Counted from the first letter of the stretch, positions 35,739-45,389 are shown. The stretch: 64,000 bases of DNA from Phocaeicola faecium (GCF_014837055.1 NZ_JACSPQ010000001.1:733035-797034); one strand, 5' to 3'. Made by a program: numbers and translations. Notes: a model not told the origin generated them from the letters alone.

Positions 35739-36839
35739 TCAATCTTCGTCGATAGTGTCTAATTTAAGTTTATCGCTGTCATCGCGTTTTTCGTAATACT
35801 GCTTCCGCAGGGGATGGGCACTGATTTCTCTCTCGATGCAGCGGTGGCGGAACACGTCGATGGCTACGTAAACAGCCTGACGGAACGAGTCTTCCGAAGC
35901 GATGCCCTGTCCGGCAATGTCGTAAGCAGTGCCGTGGGCGGGCGAAGTGCGCACGATGGGAAGCCCCGCCGTAAAGTTGACCCCCTCATCCATAGCAAGT
36001 GCCTTAAACGGTGCAAGCCCCTGATCATGATACATCGCCAGAATACCGTCGAAATGGGTATGGTTTCCCGAACCCATGAACCCGTCGGCAGGGTAAGGAC
36101 CGAAACACAGCACACCTTCTTCCGCCATTTCCTGTATGGCAGGCGTAATCACGGTTTGTTCCTCCGTACCCAGCAGCCCTTCGTCGCCGGCATGGGGGTT
36201 CAGCGAGAACACGGCGATGCGCGGACTGTCGATATTGAAGTCTTGCTTCAGCGAACGATGGAAGATGGCGAGTTTTTCTTTTATCAGCTCTTTGGTAATG
36301 TCTTTCGATATTTCGCTCACCGGGATATGTCCCGTAACGAGTGCTACGCGGAAATCGTCTTTCAGCAGAATCATCAGCGCCTTCTGTCCGTTGCCCACGC
36401 GCTGTTCGATGTACTCGGTATGTCCGGGGAAATGAAAGTCGTCCGACTGGATGGTCGATTTGTTTATCGGCGCCGTCACCAGCACGTCGAAGTATCCTTC
36501 CCGGTATTCGGCAAGCGCCCTTTCCAGTGCCAGCAGCGCGGCACGTCCGCCTTCCGGTGTAGGCTTGGTAAGTTCAACCTTCACTTCCTCCTCGATGCAG
36601 TTTACGATGTTCAGTTTCCCCTCTTGCGCATCGGCGGCAGAAGCCACGATACTGAAATTGGTGGGAATATCCATCGCCTTGCGGTGATAAGCAGCCACCT
36701 TCGGCGAACCGTAGATAACCGGCGTACAGAGGTCAAACATCGCGGGGTCGGCAAAGGTTTTCAATATAACCTCGTAACCAATGCCGTTTATGTCTCCGTG
36801 GGTGATACCCACCTTTATTTTACGTTCTTCCATATTCAC
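35739..36839 (-). CDS. pdxA: 4-hydroxythreonine-4-phosphate dehydrogenase
   Basis: Vitamin B6 biosynthesis enzyme that oxidises 4-phosphohydroxythreonine; cytosolic, metal dependent. The 366-residue protein shows VGITHGDINGIGYEV, LVTAPINKSTI, FPGHTEYI with a metal His, SLNPHAGDEGLLG, MYHDQGLAPFKAL and RTSPAHGTAYDIAG. The length is slightly longer than average because of a C-terminal extension. ATG at 36839 or two codons later (MEERK). In operon with DUF4837 (three bases upstream) and the head-group genes. Confidence 0.94.
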   Translation of the reverse strand: MNMEERKIKVGITHGDINGIGYEVILKTFADPAMFDLCTPVIYGSPKVAAYHRKAMDIPTNFSIVASAADAQEGKLNIVNCIEEEVKVELTKPTPEGGRAALLALERALAEYREGYFDVLVTAPINKSTIQSDDFHFPGHTEYIEQRVGNGQKALMILLKDDFRVALVTGHIPVSEISKDITKELIKEKLAIFHRSLKQDFNIDSPRIAVFSLNPHAGDEGLLGTEEQTVITPAIQEMAEEGVLCFGPYPADGFMGSGNHTHFDGILAMYHDQGLAPFKALAMDEGVNFTAGLPIVRTSPAHGTAYDIAGQGIASEDSFRQAVYVAIDVFRHRCIEREISAHPLRKQYYEKRDDSDKLKLDTIDED

Positions 36840-36842
36840 TTC

Positions 36843-37895
36843 TTATTTCTGTTCTCCTTCTTTCTTTTCTTCCGCTATCGACTGGTCTACCGTTATTTCG
36901 GGCGCTTCTTTTTCAGAAGGCAGCTTCAGGGTATAGAGTGCAGCGTTTAACTTTCTTATCTGGTCGCGTTTCAATTTTCCGGGGTTATATACGAATCCCT
37001 CGACTACTATCACCCTGCCGTTGGCACGGTCTACGCGGGCGTGTGCCACAAACGGGCCGCCCATTGCGTCGTTCTTCATTTCCCACAGTCCGCGTGCTTC
37101 GAATGCGTAATCGCCCTTCACGGCAATGTTTCTCACGCTCACGAACGAAGAGTCTGCCGTCTGCATGTACATGCCTTCTTCCGAGCCGGGCAGGTTAATC
37201 TGCATCACCGAGTCGCGCTTGTGGATGAAATACGCCTTTGTAAACGTCTGTTTGTCGGTATAGGGATATGAATACATTACGAAGTTCATATCGTTCAGTT
37301 GGGTCGATGCCCAGAAAAACTGTTCTCCCGTCTTATACGAATTCAGCTCTACGGGCAGCCACACGTCGCAGTCGAACTGGCTTCCCACCTTAGCCGAAAT
37401 CACTTCGCTGTGTTTTGTTTTCAGCTGGCTTACCTCGCGGTTCATCTCGGCGCGGGTAAAGAAATCGACTATCACCTGACCGTGTTTCGACACATACTCG
37501 GCAAAGTCTTTCTGGTTAGGCGACTGGATGCTCATTATCATCTGCGGCGAAGAATAAACGTCGCGTGAGTATTTGAACTTGGTCTGCGTATAGATGTCTT
37601 GGATATCTACGATGATGATATTGCGGAACAGACGCATCCCGCGTTCGAAGTAATCGGGACGCACACGAGAGATACGGAACGAACGCTCCGACTGGGGAAG
37701 TCCCGGAACATCGGTATCCAACACGTGGAACAATGCACTGTCAGGGCTCATCCAACATTTATCGTCTGCCACAACCAGTATTTCGTAAGGACGTCCGCTG
37801 GCTACGGGGGTTATCATGCTCTTTCCTCCTTCTCGACACGAAGCAAGCGAAAGAACTGCCAACATAAAGCTCAAATAAAAGGCAAATCGTTTCAT
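36843..37895 (-). CDS. DUF4837 lipoprotein
   Basis: Exported lipoprotein of 350 residues: signal peptide with lipobox SLASC (Cys20), then a DUF4837 body (PYEILVVADDKCW, FRISRVRPDYFERGMRLFRNIIIV, GLWEMKNDAMGGPFVAHARVD). The family is restricted mainly to Bacteroidota and has no assigned role. The C-terminal tail is charged (EEKKEGEQK). It lies between rlmN (27 bases) and pdxA on one transcript. Confidence 0.85.
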   Translation of the reverse strand: MKRFAFYLSFMLAVLSLASCREGGKSMITPVASGRPYEILVVADDKCWMSPDSALFHVLDTDVPGLPQSERSFRISRVRPDYFERGMRLFRNIIIVDIQDIYTQTKFKYSRDVYSSPQMIMSIQSPNQKDFAEYVSKHGQVIVDFFTRAEMNREVSQLKTKHSEVISAKVGSQFDCDVWLPVELNSYKTGEQFFWASTQLNDMNFVMYSYPYTDKQTFTKAYFIHKRDSVMQINLPGSEEGMYMQTADSSFVSVRNIAVKGDYAFEARGLWEMKNDAMGGPFVAHARVDRANGRVIVVEGFVYNPGKLKRDQIRKLNAALYTLKLPSEKEAPEITVDQSIAEEKKEGEQK

Positions 37896-37922
37896 ATCCC
37901 TCTTGTTTTAAAAATTAATATC

Positions 37923-38954
37923 TCATTCTTTTTCTGCCTGCTGGCGTGCCGTAGAGAGCATACCGCAAGCGGCAAAAATGTCTTCTCCGCGCGAGGCACG
38001 AATGGTAGCAAACAGTCCGTGGCGCGTCAGGTAGTCGCGGAAAGCAATCATCGAGTCCATGTCTGTTCCTTCCAAGTCCACTCCGGGGATGGCGTGGAAA
38101 CGAATCAGGTTCATCCGGCACTCCAATCCGCGCAACAGGCGTACCAGCTCTTTGGCGTAGATCAGGCTGTCGTTTACGCCCTTGAACACGATGTACTCAA
38201 ACGACAGGCGGCGCTGCTTGCTGAAATCGTACCGGTGCAGAATCTCCACCATTTCGGTAATGGAGAAGGCTTTTTCGGCAGGCATCAGCGTGCGGCGCTG
38301 TGCCGGGAAAGGCGAGTGCAGGCTCACTGCCAAATGGCAGTTGCTTTCGCGCAAGAACCGTTCGAATCCCTTGCGCAGCCCCACCGTAGACACCGTGATG
38401 CGCTTGGGACTCCACTTATAGCCGTAGTCGGCGGTAAGTATCTCCAGCGCGCGCAACACCTCGTCTAAATTATCCATCGGCTCTCCCATCCCCATGAAAA
38501 CCACGTTGGTCAGCGTGTCGCGTTCGGGGAGCGAGTAGATTTGGTTCAGTATCTGGGCAGCAGTCAGGTCGGCTGAAAATCCCTGCTTCCCCGTCATGCA
38601 GAACATGCAGTTCATCTTACACCCTACCTGCGAGGACACGCACAGCGTGGCACGCTCGCCGTCAGGGATATAAACCGACTCGATGTAATTACCTTCCGGT
38701 GTACGGAAAAGATACTTCACCGTGCCGTCTGCCGAGCGCATTTCGTGTACCGGACTGCTCGCCCCTACCTCGTACGTTTCTTTCAGCCGCTCCCGGTTTT
38801 TCTGCGAGAGGTTGGTCATTTCGTCAATCGTTGCAACTTTCTTGTCGTACAGCCATCCGGCTATCTGACCAGCCGAAAACTTGGGCATCCCCAAGTCTTT
38901 CACGATTTCGCCCAGTTCACTTAATGTTTTTCCCAGCAAAGGAATTTTCGCCAT
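37923..38954 (-). CDS. rlmN: 23S rRNA/tRNA adenine C2 methyltransferase RlmN
   Basis: Radical SAM enzyme of 343 residues methylating A2503 of 23S rRNA and A37 of some tRNAs. The cluster motif is CKMNCMFC; VVFMGMGEPMDNLDEV, VSTVGL and the catalytic C-terminal Cys in IFAACGML are present. Start MAKIPLLGK at 38954; a longer upstream frame lacks family support. First gene of an eight-gene minus-strand run to the FucP-like transporter; TAACTTTG at 39001-38994 is a plausible -7 element. Confidence 0.95.
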   Translation of the reverse strand: MAKIPLLGKTLSELGEIVKDLGMPKFSAGQIAGWLYDKKVATIDEMTNLSQKNRERLKETYEVGASSPVHEMRSADGTVKYLFRTPEGNYIESVYIPDGERATLCVSSQVGCKMNCMFCMTGKQGFSADLTAAQILNQIYSLPERDTLTNVVFMGMGEPMDNLDEVLRALEILTADYGYKWSPKRITVSTVGLRKGFERFLRESNCHLAVSLHSPFPAQRRTLMPAEKAFSITEMVEILHRYDFSKQRRLSFEYIVFKGVNDSLIYAKELVRLLRGLECRMNLIRFHAIPGVDLEGTDMDSMIAFRDYLTRHGLFATIRASRGEDIFAACGMLSTARQQAEKE

Positions 38955-38993
38955 ATCTGCTTTTTTATTAATTCCGAAAATACAATTAGCGTA

Positions 38994-39001
38994 CAAAGTT
39001 A
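38994..39001 (-). promoter_or_regulatory. rlmN operon -7 element
   Basis: TAACTTTG on the minus strand fits TAnnTTTG, 39 bases before the rlmN ATG; -33 unclear. Confidence 0.45.
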
Positions 39002-39084
39002 GGCAAAAAATAAATAAGTCCGTTAAAAATAGAAAGATTTTAACGATTGCCCTCCCTTGCATCTTATATTCCGGCAAGAATCAT

Positions 39085-39092
39085 TACCTTTG
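39085..39092 (+). promoter_or_regulatory. -7 element of the GT2-HIT fusion operon
   Basis: TACCTTTG fits TAnnTTTG, 29 bases before the ATG at 39122. Confidence 0.5.
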
Positions 39093-39111
39093 TTCTACAC
39101 TAACTTAATTC

Positions 39112-39165
39112 ATGGAACAAAATGATTACTTGTTTTCTTTTTCACGACCATTCTTGTCCTTCTGA
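39112..39165 (+). other. 17-codon upstream ORF overlapping the GT2-HIT fusion start
   Basis: ATG at 39112 opens a frame of 17 codons plus stop ([10 protein letters not shown]...), which overlaps the first 14 codons of the fusion gene in another frame. It may be chance, or may tune initiation at 39122. Confidence 0.25.
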
Positions 39166-41503
39166 CAACACCGTTACCAACCTGAAGGATTGCCTGCCGA
39201 CAGCGCGCGTCGTTACTCCCGACGAGCTGGACTTGCCGGCGGCGAGCATGGAGTCGACAGAGATGCTGCATAAGGTGGTTTCGATGGCAGATACGCCTTA
39301 TACATTATTTTATATAAAGCCTCAGCCGCTGGAGCTGGGATACAAGGCGCTGGAGCGCATGTGTGATTACCTGAACGCCCCGGAAACGGGGATGGTGTAC
39401 GCCGACCATTACCGGTGGGAGGACGGAACGCGCAAACCGCATCCCGTGGCAGATTATCAGCCGGGCAGCGTAAGGGATGATTTCGATTTCGGCTCGGTGA
39501 TGCTTTTCAAAACGGAGTGTCTGAAAAATGCGTTCCGCCTGATGGGTGCCCAGCCCGATTATGAGTATTCCGCGCTGTATGCGCTCCGGCTTGCTCTTAC
39601 GCGGACGCATGAACTGACACACATCCGCGAATATCTTTACACCGAAATGGAGGAGAACGACACGCGCCGCCCCGAAGAAAAGCAGTTCGACTATGTTGAC
39701 CCGCGCAACCGGCAAGTGCAGGTGGAGCGCGAACGGGCGTTTACGTATTACCTAAAAGACATCGGGGCCTTTCTGCCCGAACCCACGGAGGGGATTGACC
39801 CGCAGAAGGGCGATTTTGAATACGAGGCTTCGGTGATTATTCCGGTGAGGAACCGGGTGCGAACCATCGGTGATGCCATCCGCTCGGCGGTGGAACAGCA
39901 AACCGACTTCCCGTTTAACGTGATTGTGATTGACAATCATTCTACCGACGGTACGGCGGACATCATTGCCCGTTATGCCGATGACCGGAGGGTGATTCAC
40001 CTTGTCCCCTCACGTACCGACCTCGGTATCGGCGGGTGCTGGAACGTGGGAATCGACCATCCGCTGTGCGGACGCTTTGCCGTCCAACTTGACAGCGACG
40101 ATTTATACAGCTCGCCCGCCACGCTGCAAACCATCGTCGACATGTTCCGCCGCGAGCGTTGTGCGATGGTGGTCGGCTCGTACCGCATGACGGACTTCAA
40201 CCTCCACACGCTTCCGCCGGGGGTTATCGACCATCGCGAGTGGAGCCGCGAGAACGGACATAACAACGCGCTACGTGTCAACGGGCTGGGTGCGCCGCGG
40301 GCTTTCTACACGCCTCTGTTACGGCAAATGCGTATCCCGAACACCAGCTACGGAGAGGATTATGCACTCGGACTGTGCTTTTCGCGCCGTTACCGCATCG
40401 GGCGCATCTACGATGTGCTTTACCTCTGCCGCCGTTGGGAGGGAAACTCGGATGCCGCCTTGAGCATCGAGCAAATCAACCGCAACAATGCGTACAAAGA
40501 CAGCCTGCGCACGCTGGAAATCCGGCTGAGACAGGAGCTTGCCAAAAACCTCGACGCCTCGGCGCCGTGTCCGCCCAAAGAGGCTTTTTTTGCCGGACAG
40601 TTCGAAAAATGGGAGCTGGCGAAGAATAATCACCGGGCACTGAACCGCATCAGGCTGCGCAGCTTCCGCATCGGCGATTCAGACATCCTTGTACAGTATA
40701 ATCCCGAACGTGCCGTGTCTACCTGTGCCAAGCTCGACAAGGCTTCCATCGAGGCGCGTCCGTGCTTTCTTTGCGAGGAAAACAAACCGGAAGCACAAAG
40801 CAGCATCCGCATCGGGATTGACGAGGGGTTCACGCTCCGCGTAAATCCTTACCCCATCTTGCCGGAACATCTTACCTTGTCTGCCGTGCGCCACCAGCCG
40901 CAGGTGCTTGCCGACAAGACCGACCGGCAGCTTCCGGGAAGGCTCTTGGAGTGGATGGACGAACATTTTGCGAAAGGCTATGCGCTGTTTTATAACGGGG
41001 CGAAATGCGGGGCTTCTGCGCCCGACCATTTTCATTTTCAGGCTGCCCTGCAACAGGATATTCCGTTTATCCGCCAATGGAAACGACTGATGCTTACTGC
41101 CGACGAGCTTGGGCGCTGCGAGCTGGAAACGGGAGGCTGCTGTACGGAGTATCGGATAAACGATTACCCGTGTACGGTTCATGCTTTTGTAAGCGAACGG
41201 GGGTATAAGTACGCGCCCCGCCTCGTAACCCGCTACCTGAACAGCCTGCCGCAACACACCGGCGAAGCCGAACCGCGGTATAACCTGTTTGCATGGATGG
41301 ACGAGGCACGGGGATTTACGCTGGCTTATTTCCCGCGAAAGGAACACCGCCCGCAATGTTATGCCGCAAACGATGATACCCAACGCCTCATCAGTCCGGG
41401 GGCATTGGACATGGGAGGCATCATCGTAACGTGCCGTGAAAAAGATTTCGAAGGCATTACGGCAGACGATATCCGGCAGATTTACCGGGAAGTAACCTTA
41501 TAA
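39122..41503 (+). CDS. tandem GT2-like glycosyltransferase fused to HIT-like DUF4922 domain
   Basis: Three-part cytosolic protein of 793 residues. Residues 1-215 look like a degenerate GT-A domain ([28 protein letters not shown]). Residues 234-470 are a GT2 glycosyltransferase ([27 protein letters not shown], metal motif DSDD at 324-327). Residues 510-793 are DUF4922, a HIT-superfamily domain with H636-F-H-F-Q640, the HxHxQ pattern of nucleotidyl-transferring HIT enzymes such as GalT and Ap4A phosphorylase. One chain may therefore make or cleave a nucleotide-activated sugar and also transfer sugar. The gene leads an operon with SpoIID-like and AmpG-like genes, suggesting work on peptidoglycan sugars. 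No function is established. Confidence 0.8.
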   Translation: MITCFLFHDHSCPSDNTVTNLKDCLPTARVVTPDELDLPAASMESTEMLHKVVSMADTPYTLFYIKPQPLELGYKALERMCDYLNAPETGMVYADHYRWEDGTRKPHPVADYQPGSVRDDFDFGSVMLFKTECLKNAFRLMGAQPDYEYSALYALRLALTRTHELTHIREYLYTEMEENDTRRPEEKQFDYVDPRNRQVQVERERAFTYYLKDIGAFLPEPTEGIDPQKGDFEYEASVIIPVRNRVRTIGDAIRSAVEQQTDFPFNVIVIDNHSTDGTADIIARYADDRRVIHLVPSRTDLGIGGCWNVGIDHPLCGRFAVQLDSDDLYSSPATLQTIVDMFRRERCAMVVGSYRMTDFNLHTLPPGVIDHREWSRENGHNNALRVNGLGAPRAFYTPLLRQMRIPNTSYGEDYALGLCFSRRYRIGRIYDVLYLCRRWEGNSDAALSIEQINRNNAYKDSLRTLEIRLRQELAKNLDASAPCPPKEAFFAGQFEKWELAKNNHRALNRIRLRSFRIGDSDILVQYNPERAVSTCAKLDKASIEARPCFLCEENKPEAQSSIRIGIDEGFTLRVNPYPILPEHLTLSAVRHQPQVLADKTDRQLPGRLLEWMDEHFAKGYALFYNGAKCGASAPDHFHFQAALQQDIPFIRQWKRLMLTADELGRCELETGGCCTEYRINDYPCTVHAFVSERGYKYAPRLVTRYLNSLPQHTGEAEPRYNLFAWMDEARGFTLAYFPRKEHRPQCYAANDDTQRLISPGALDMGGIIVTCREKDFEGITADDIRQIYREVTL

Positions 41504-41515
41504 AACAAGACTGAC

Positions 41516-42835
41516 ATGAAAGAACCCGAAATACATGTAGGCATCCTCAGTGCCGAAAGGATAGATTTCACGCTGAATGCTCCGTTCCGCGCCGAGGGGC
41601 AGACGGTATGCGGCAGTCAGCAAGTAACCGCCGAAGGCAATCGGCTGCGGTGGAACGGGAAAACGTACCGTGAGCTGTTTTTTACTCCCGTTACCGGGGA
41701 GGAGGCTTCTTTCTCGATACACCACGTAACCATCGGCATCCACTTCCACTGGGAGCGGAAAGAGACCCAGACGTTTACGGGCAGGCTGCGCTTCATCGCT
41801 GCCGAAGGGAAGGTAACGGCTGTCAACCAGCTTCCTGCCGAAGATTACCTGACAAGTGTCATCTCCTCGGAAATGAATGCTGCCTCGCCTCCGGAGTTTC
41901 TGAAGGCTCATGCCGTCATCTCGCGGAGCTGGCTGCTGGCGCAAATCAGCAGGCAGGCTTCGGATGCCTATCGGGTGATGTATTCCGGCCATTCGGTAGC
42001 CTCTGCCGAAAACGAGTACATCCGCTGGTACGACCACGAAGACCACACGCTGTTCCATGTGTGTGCCGACGACCACTGCCAGCGGTATCAGGGCATCACG
42101 AAGGCTTCTACCCCGGCGGTGAAGGCGGCAATCGAAGCTACGCGCGGCGAGGTGCTGACTTACGGCGGGGTAATCTGCGACGCTCGTTTCTCGAAGTGTT
42201 GCGGCGGTGCCACCGAGGTGTTTTCCACTTGCTGGGAGGACAAGAATTATCCGTACCTGCGCCCCGTAAGAGATGCGGCAGAACCGTCTCCCCTGCCCGA
42301 CCTGAGCCGTGAGGAGGAAGCGGAACAGTGGATTCGCCACGCTCCGGACGCGCTGTGTAACACCCGCGACGCGCACCTCCTGTCGGTGATTCTGAATGAT
42401 TACGACCGGGCTACCACCGACTTTTACCGCTGGCGGGTGACGTATGCGCAGGAGGAGCTGTCGGCTCTCATCTGCCGCAAGACGGGCATCGACTTCGGGA
42501 AGATTCTCCGCCTCACTGCCGTAGAGCGGGGCAAGTCGGGGCGCATCTGCAAACTGAAAATCACGGGCAGCCGGCGTACTGCCGTCATCGGCAAAGAACT
42601 GGAAATACGCAAGGCGCTGTCGGCAACCCATCTGTTCAGTTCGGCGTTCGTGGTAGACTACGGCGCGGAACACGATGGCGCACCCGAAACCTTTACCCTT
42701 ACCGGGGCGGGATGGGGCCACGGCGTGGGGCTGTGCCAGATAGGGGCGGCGGTGATGGGCGAACGCGGTTACCGTTATACCGACATCCTGTTACATTATT
42801 ATAAAGGGGCAACCCTGAGCAAACTTTATGAATAG
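41516..42835 (+). CDS. SpoIID/LytB-domain protein
   Basis: Protein of 439 residues with a SpoIID domain. LPAEDYLTSVISSEMNAASPPEFLKAHAVISRSWLL carries the catalytic Glu region of SpoIID lytic transglycosylases. The C-terminus GAGWGHGVGLCQIGAAVMGERGYRYTDILLHYYKGA is the second hallmark. SpoIID cleaves peptidoglycan glycan strands lacking stem peptides. No clear signal peptide is visible (the N-terminus is MKEPEIHVGILSAERIDF), so it may act in the cytosol on imported fragments. It overlaps the AmpG-like gene by eight bases, which supports a role in muropeptide recycling. Confidence 0.88.
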   Translation: MKEPEIHVGILSAERIDFTLNAPFRAEGQTVCGSQQVTAEGNRLRWNGKTYRELFFTPVTGEEASFSIHHVTIGIHFHWERKETQTFTGRLRFIAAEGKVTAVNQLPAEDYLTSVISSEMNAASPPEFLKAHAVISRSWLLAQISRQASDAYRVMYSGHSVASAENEYIRWYDHEDHTLFHVCADDHCQRYQGITKASTPAVKAAIEATRGEVLTYGGVICDARFSKCCGGATEVFSTCWEDKNYPYLRPVRDAAEPSPLPDLSREEEAEQWIRHAPDALCNTRDAHLLSVILNDYDRATTDFYRWRVTYAQEELSALICRKTGIDFGKILRLTAVERGKSGRICKLKITGSRRTAVIGKELEIRKALSATHLFSSAFVVDYGAEHDGAPETFTLTGAGWGHGVGLCQIGAAVMGERGYRYTDILLHYYKGATLSKLYE

Positions 42836-44093
42836 ACTGATGAAAACACATTCGCCGTGGAGCTGGGTTCCTACCCTCTACTTTGCCGAGGGACTGCCTT
42901 ACGTGGTGGTCATGACGCTTTCGCTCGTGATGTATAAGCGCATGGGCGTATCAAACACCGAAGTGGCTCTTTACACCGGATGGCTGAACCTGCCGTGGGT
43001 TATCAAGCCGCTGTGGAGTCCGTTTGTCGACCTGCTGCGCACCAAGCGCTGGTGGATTGTAAGTATGCAGTTGCTGATAGGGGCTGCGCTGGCGGGGGTG
43101 GCGCTCACGCTTCCTGCCGACGGGTATTTCCGCTACACGCTCGCCTTTTTCTGGCTCATGGCGTTCAGCTCCGCCACCCACGACATTGCTGCCGACGGGT
43201 TTTACATGCTGGGGCTCGACACCCGCCAACAGGCTTTCTTCGTGGGCATCCGCAGCACGTTTTACCGCATCGCCACCATCGCCGGACAGGGGCTGCTCAT
43301 CATGCTGGCAGGCTTCTTGGAACGCTACACGGGGCGCATCGCCTACGCTTGGAGTCTGACGTTTTTCCTCTCAGCAGGGGTGTTCATCGCGCTCTGGCTG
43401 TACCACGCCGTAACGCTACCGCATCCGCCCTCCGACGCTTCCGCTAAGGCGCGCCCGTTTATCGGCTTGCTTAAAGATTTCATGCAGACGTTTGGCTCGT
43501 TCTTCCGAAAAGAACATGCCGCCACCGCCATCCTCTTCATGCTGCTCTACCGCCTGCCCGAAGCCCAGCTTGCCAAAATGAGCATTCCGTTCCTGCTCGA
43601 CCCGCTCGCTCAGGGCGGACTGGGCATGATGACCGAGCAAATCGGATTCACGCAGGGAACGATAGGAATCATCGGACTTACCGTCGGGGGGATTCTCGGC
43701 GGGATAGCCGCCGCCCGCCACGGACTGCGCCGGTGGTTGTGGCCGATGGTGTGTGCCATCTCCCTGCCCGATGCCGTTTACATCTACCTCAGCTACGCCC
43801 AGCCGGAAAGTCTGACGCTGATCAACAGTTGCATCTTCATCGAGCAGTTTGGCTACGGATTCGGGTTCACCGCCTACATGCTCTACCTCATCCGCTTTTC
43901 GGAAGGCAGTCACCAAACTGCCCACTACGCCATCTGTACGGCGTTTATGGCGCTGGGCATGATGATACCGGGCATGGTGGCGGGATGGATTCAGGAGCTG
44001 CTGGGCTACCGGCTGTTCTTTATCTGGATTATGGTATGCACGCTGGTTACATTCGGCGTAACCTATCGGCTAAAGGATAAGATAAACTACTGA
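42828..44093 (+). CDS. ampG: AmpG-like muropeptide permease (MFS)
   Basis: Inner-membrane MFS protein of 421 residues with about 12 spans. YFAEGLPYVVVMTLSLVMYKRMG and the segment GWLNLPWVIKPLWSPFVDLLRTKRWWI, with ATHDIAADGFYM, are AmpG signatures. AmpG imports GlcNAc-anhydroMurNAc peptides for cell-wall recycling. Its fusion-operon neighbours (SpoIID, GT2-HIT) fit this. Starting ATG at 42828 overlaps the SpoIID gene; MKTHSPWSW four codons later is an alternative. Confidence 0.87.
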   Translation: MNRLMKTHSPWSWVPTLYFAEGLPYVVVMTLSLVMYKRMGVSNTEVALYTGWLNLPWVIKPLWSPFVDLLRTKRWWIVSMQLLIGAALAGVALTLPADGYFRYTLAFFWLMAFSSATHDIAADGFYMLGLDTRQQAFFVGIRSTFYRIATIAGQGLLIMLAGFLERYTGRIAYAWSLTFFLSAGVFIALWLYHAVTLPHPPSDASAKARPFIGLLKDFMQTFGSFFRKEHAATAILFMLLYRLPEAQLAKMSIPFLLDPLAQGGLGMMTEQIGFTQGTIGIIGLTVGGILGGIAAARHGLRRWLWPMVCAISLPDAVYIYLSYAQPESLTLINSCIFIEQFGYGFGFTAYMLYLIRFSEGSHQTAHYAICTAFMALGMMIPGMVAGWIQELLGYRLFFIWIMVCTLVTFGVTYRLKDKINY

Positions 44094-44206
44094 CAGACAT
44101 GCAGATATCTGCTCCCTTCATGCCGTGACGTATCGCATACGCCCCCAAACGCCCGCACAGGCGGATACAGACATTCATTAAAAAAATAAAAAAACTGCAC
44201 ACAACG

Positions 44207-44237
44207 TTTGCTAATAAAATAAATATCTATATCTTTG
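44207..44237 (+). promoter_or_regulatory. perR-like promoter, full consensus
   Basis: TTTG (44207-44210), 19 bases, TATCTTTG (44230-44237), 43 bases before the ATG. Confidence 0.8.
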
Positions 44238-44252
44238 CCATCGAATTAAAGT

Positions 44253-44265
44253 TGTAATAATTACA
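44253..44265. promoter_or_regulatory. candidate PerR/Fur operator
   Basis: TGTAATAATTACA is a perfect 13-base palindrome and, with flanks, matches 11 of 14 fixed positions of the PerR box TTATAATNATTATAA. It lies between the -7 element and the start codon of the Fur-family gene, where binding would repress its own transcription. Confidence 0.55.
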
Positions 44266-44280
44266 GAGTTGAAAGAGAAT

Positions 44281-44703
44281 ATGAACGTTTACGAATACTT
44301 GATTAGCTATAACATTAAGCCATCCGTACAACGCATCGCGATTATGGACTACTTGCTGAAGCATAAAACCCATCCCAGCATTGATGAAATTTACTTGGCT
44401 TTATGCAAAGACATCCCTACCCTTTCAAAGACAACTGTATATAATACGCTCAAGTTGTTCGTTGAACACGGTGCGGCAAAACAGTTGACGATTGATGAGC
44501 GAAACACTTGTTTTGATGGCGACTTGTCGCTGCACGCGCATTTCCAGTGTAAGTCATGCGGAAAAATCTATGACGTTCCGCTGAGTACCGAAACCAACGA
44601 AACCGAAAAACTGACAAAGAGCGGATTTGAAGTAGAAGAAGTGCATCATTACTACAAGGGGATTTGCCCCCACTGCTGCGAAAAATCCCTCGCAAAGAAT
44701 TAA
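44281..44703 (+). CDS. perR: Fur-family regulator, PerR-like
   Basis: DNA-binding metalloregulator of 140 residues. An N-terminal winged helix (IKPSVQRIAIMDYLLKHKTHPSIDEIY, LSKTTVYNTLKLFVEHG) is followed by the dimer domain with two C-x2-C pairs for structural zinc (CKSCG, CPHCC) and His-rich metal sites (LHAHFQC, EVHHYY). The DNA motif upstream and the adjacent rubrerythrin point to PerR-type peroxide sensing rather than iron-only Fur. ATG at 44281 is preferred over TTG at 44269. Confidence 0.87.
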   Translation: MNVYEYLISYNIKPSVQRIAIMDYLLKHKTHPSIDEIYLALCKDIPTLSKTTVYNTLKLFVEHGAAKQLTIDERNTCFDGDLSLHAHFQCKSCGKIYDVPLSTETNETEKLTKSGFEVEEVHHYYKGICPHCCEKSLAKN

Positions 44704-44766
44704 GAAAGAATTAAAGAGAAAACCAACGAATTAACGATATTAACTAACAACTAAAACTTTTACATT

Positions 44767-45321
44767 ATGAAAAAATTTATCTGTACTGTTTGTGGTTACA
44801 TCTATGAAGGCGAAACCGCTCCCGAAAAATGCCCTTTGTGTAAAGCTCCCGCTTCTAAGTTCAAAGAAATGGAAGAAAACGCAGAAGGTGGTTTGCAATT
44901 CGTTGACGAACACGTTATCGGCGTAGCTAAAGGTTGCGACGAAGAAATGATTAAAGACCTGAACAACCACTTCATGGGCGAATGTACTGAAGTAGGTATG
45001 TATTTGGCTATGAGCCGTCAGGCAGACCGCGAAGGCTATCCTGAAGTAGCTGAGGCTTTCAAACGCTACGCTTGGGAAGAAGCTGAACATGCTGCAAAAT
45101 TCGCTGAACTGCTGGGCGACTGCGTATGGGATACAAAAACGAACTTGGAAAAACGCATGAACGCTGAATGTGGTGCTTGCGAAGACAAGAAACGCATCGC
45201 TACCCGCGCTAAAGCGTTGAACTTGGACGCTATCCACGATACGGTTCACGAAATGGCTAAAGACGAAGCTCGTCACGGTAAAGGTTTCGAAGGATTGTAC
45301 AACAGATACTTCAAAAAATAA
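44767..45321 (+). CDS. reverse rubrerythrin
   Basis: Non-haem di-iron peroxidase of 184 residues that protects anaerobes from H2O2 and O2. The rubredoxin domain is N-terminal (Cys6, Cys9, Cys22, Cys25 in ICTVCGYIY and KCPLCK), opposite to classical rubrerythrin, so it is the reverse type. The ferritin-like domain has EVGMYL, EEAEHA and DEARHGKGF, which supply the Glu and His ligands. Codons are strongly biased to GAA, AAA, GCT and GGT, as in highly expressed genes and unlike most neighbours. It lies 63 bases after perR and is probably in the same regulon. Confidence 0.93.
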   Translation: MKKFICTVCGYIYEGETAPEKCPLCKAPASKFKEMEENAEGGLQFVDEHVIGVAKGCDEEMIKDLNNHFMGECTEVGMYLAMSRQADREGYPEVAEAFKRYAWEEAEHAAKFAELLGDCVWDTKTNLEKRMNAECGACEDKKRIATRAKALNLDAIHDTVHEMAKDEARHGKGFEGLYNRYFKK

Positions 45322-45350
45322 GAACTGAACGGACTGTTCAGAAACAAAAA

Positions 45351-45389
45351 AAATCATTCCAAGCCGAGAGGTTTGGAATGATTTTTTTT
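45351..45389 (+). terminator. terminator after reverse rubrerythrin
   Basis: AAATCATTCCAA (45351-45362) pairs perfectly with TTGGAATGATTT (45373-45384), followed by more T to 45389. Confidence 0.85.

Noticed and set aside
41498..42721. 407-codon minus frame antisense to the SpoIID-like gene
   Set aside because: Composition shadow of a gene with clear SpoIID motifs.
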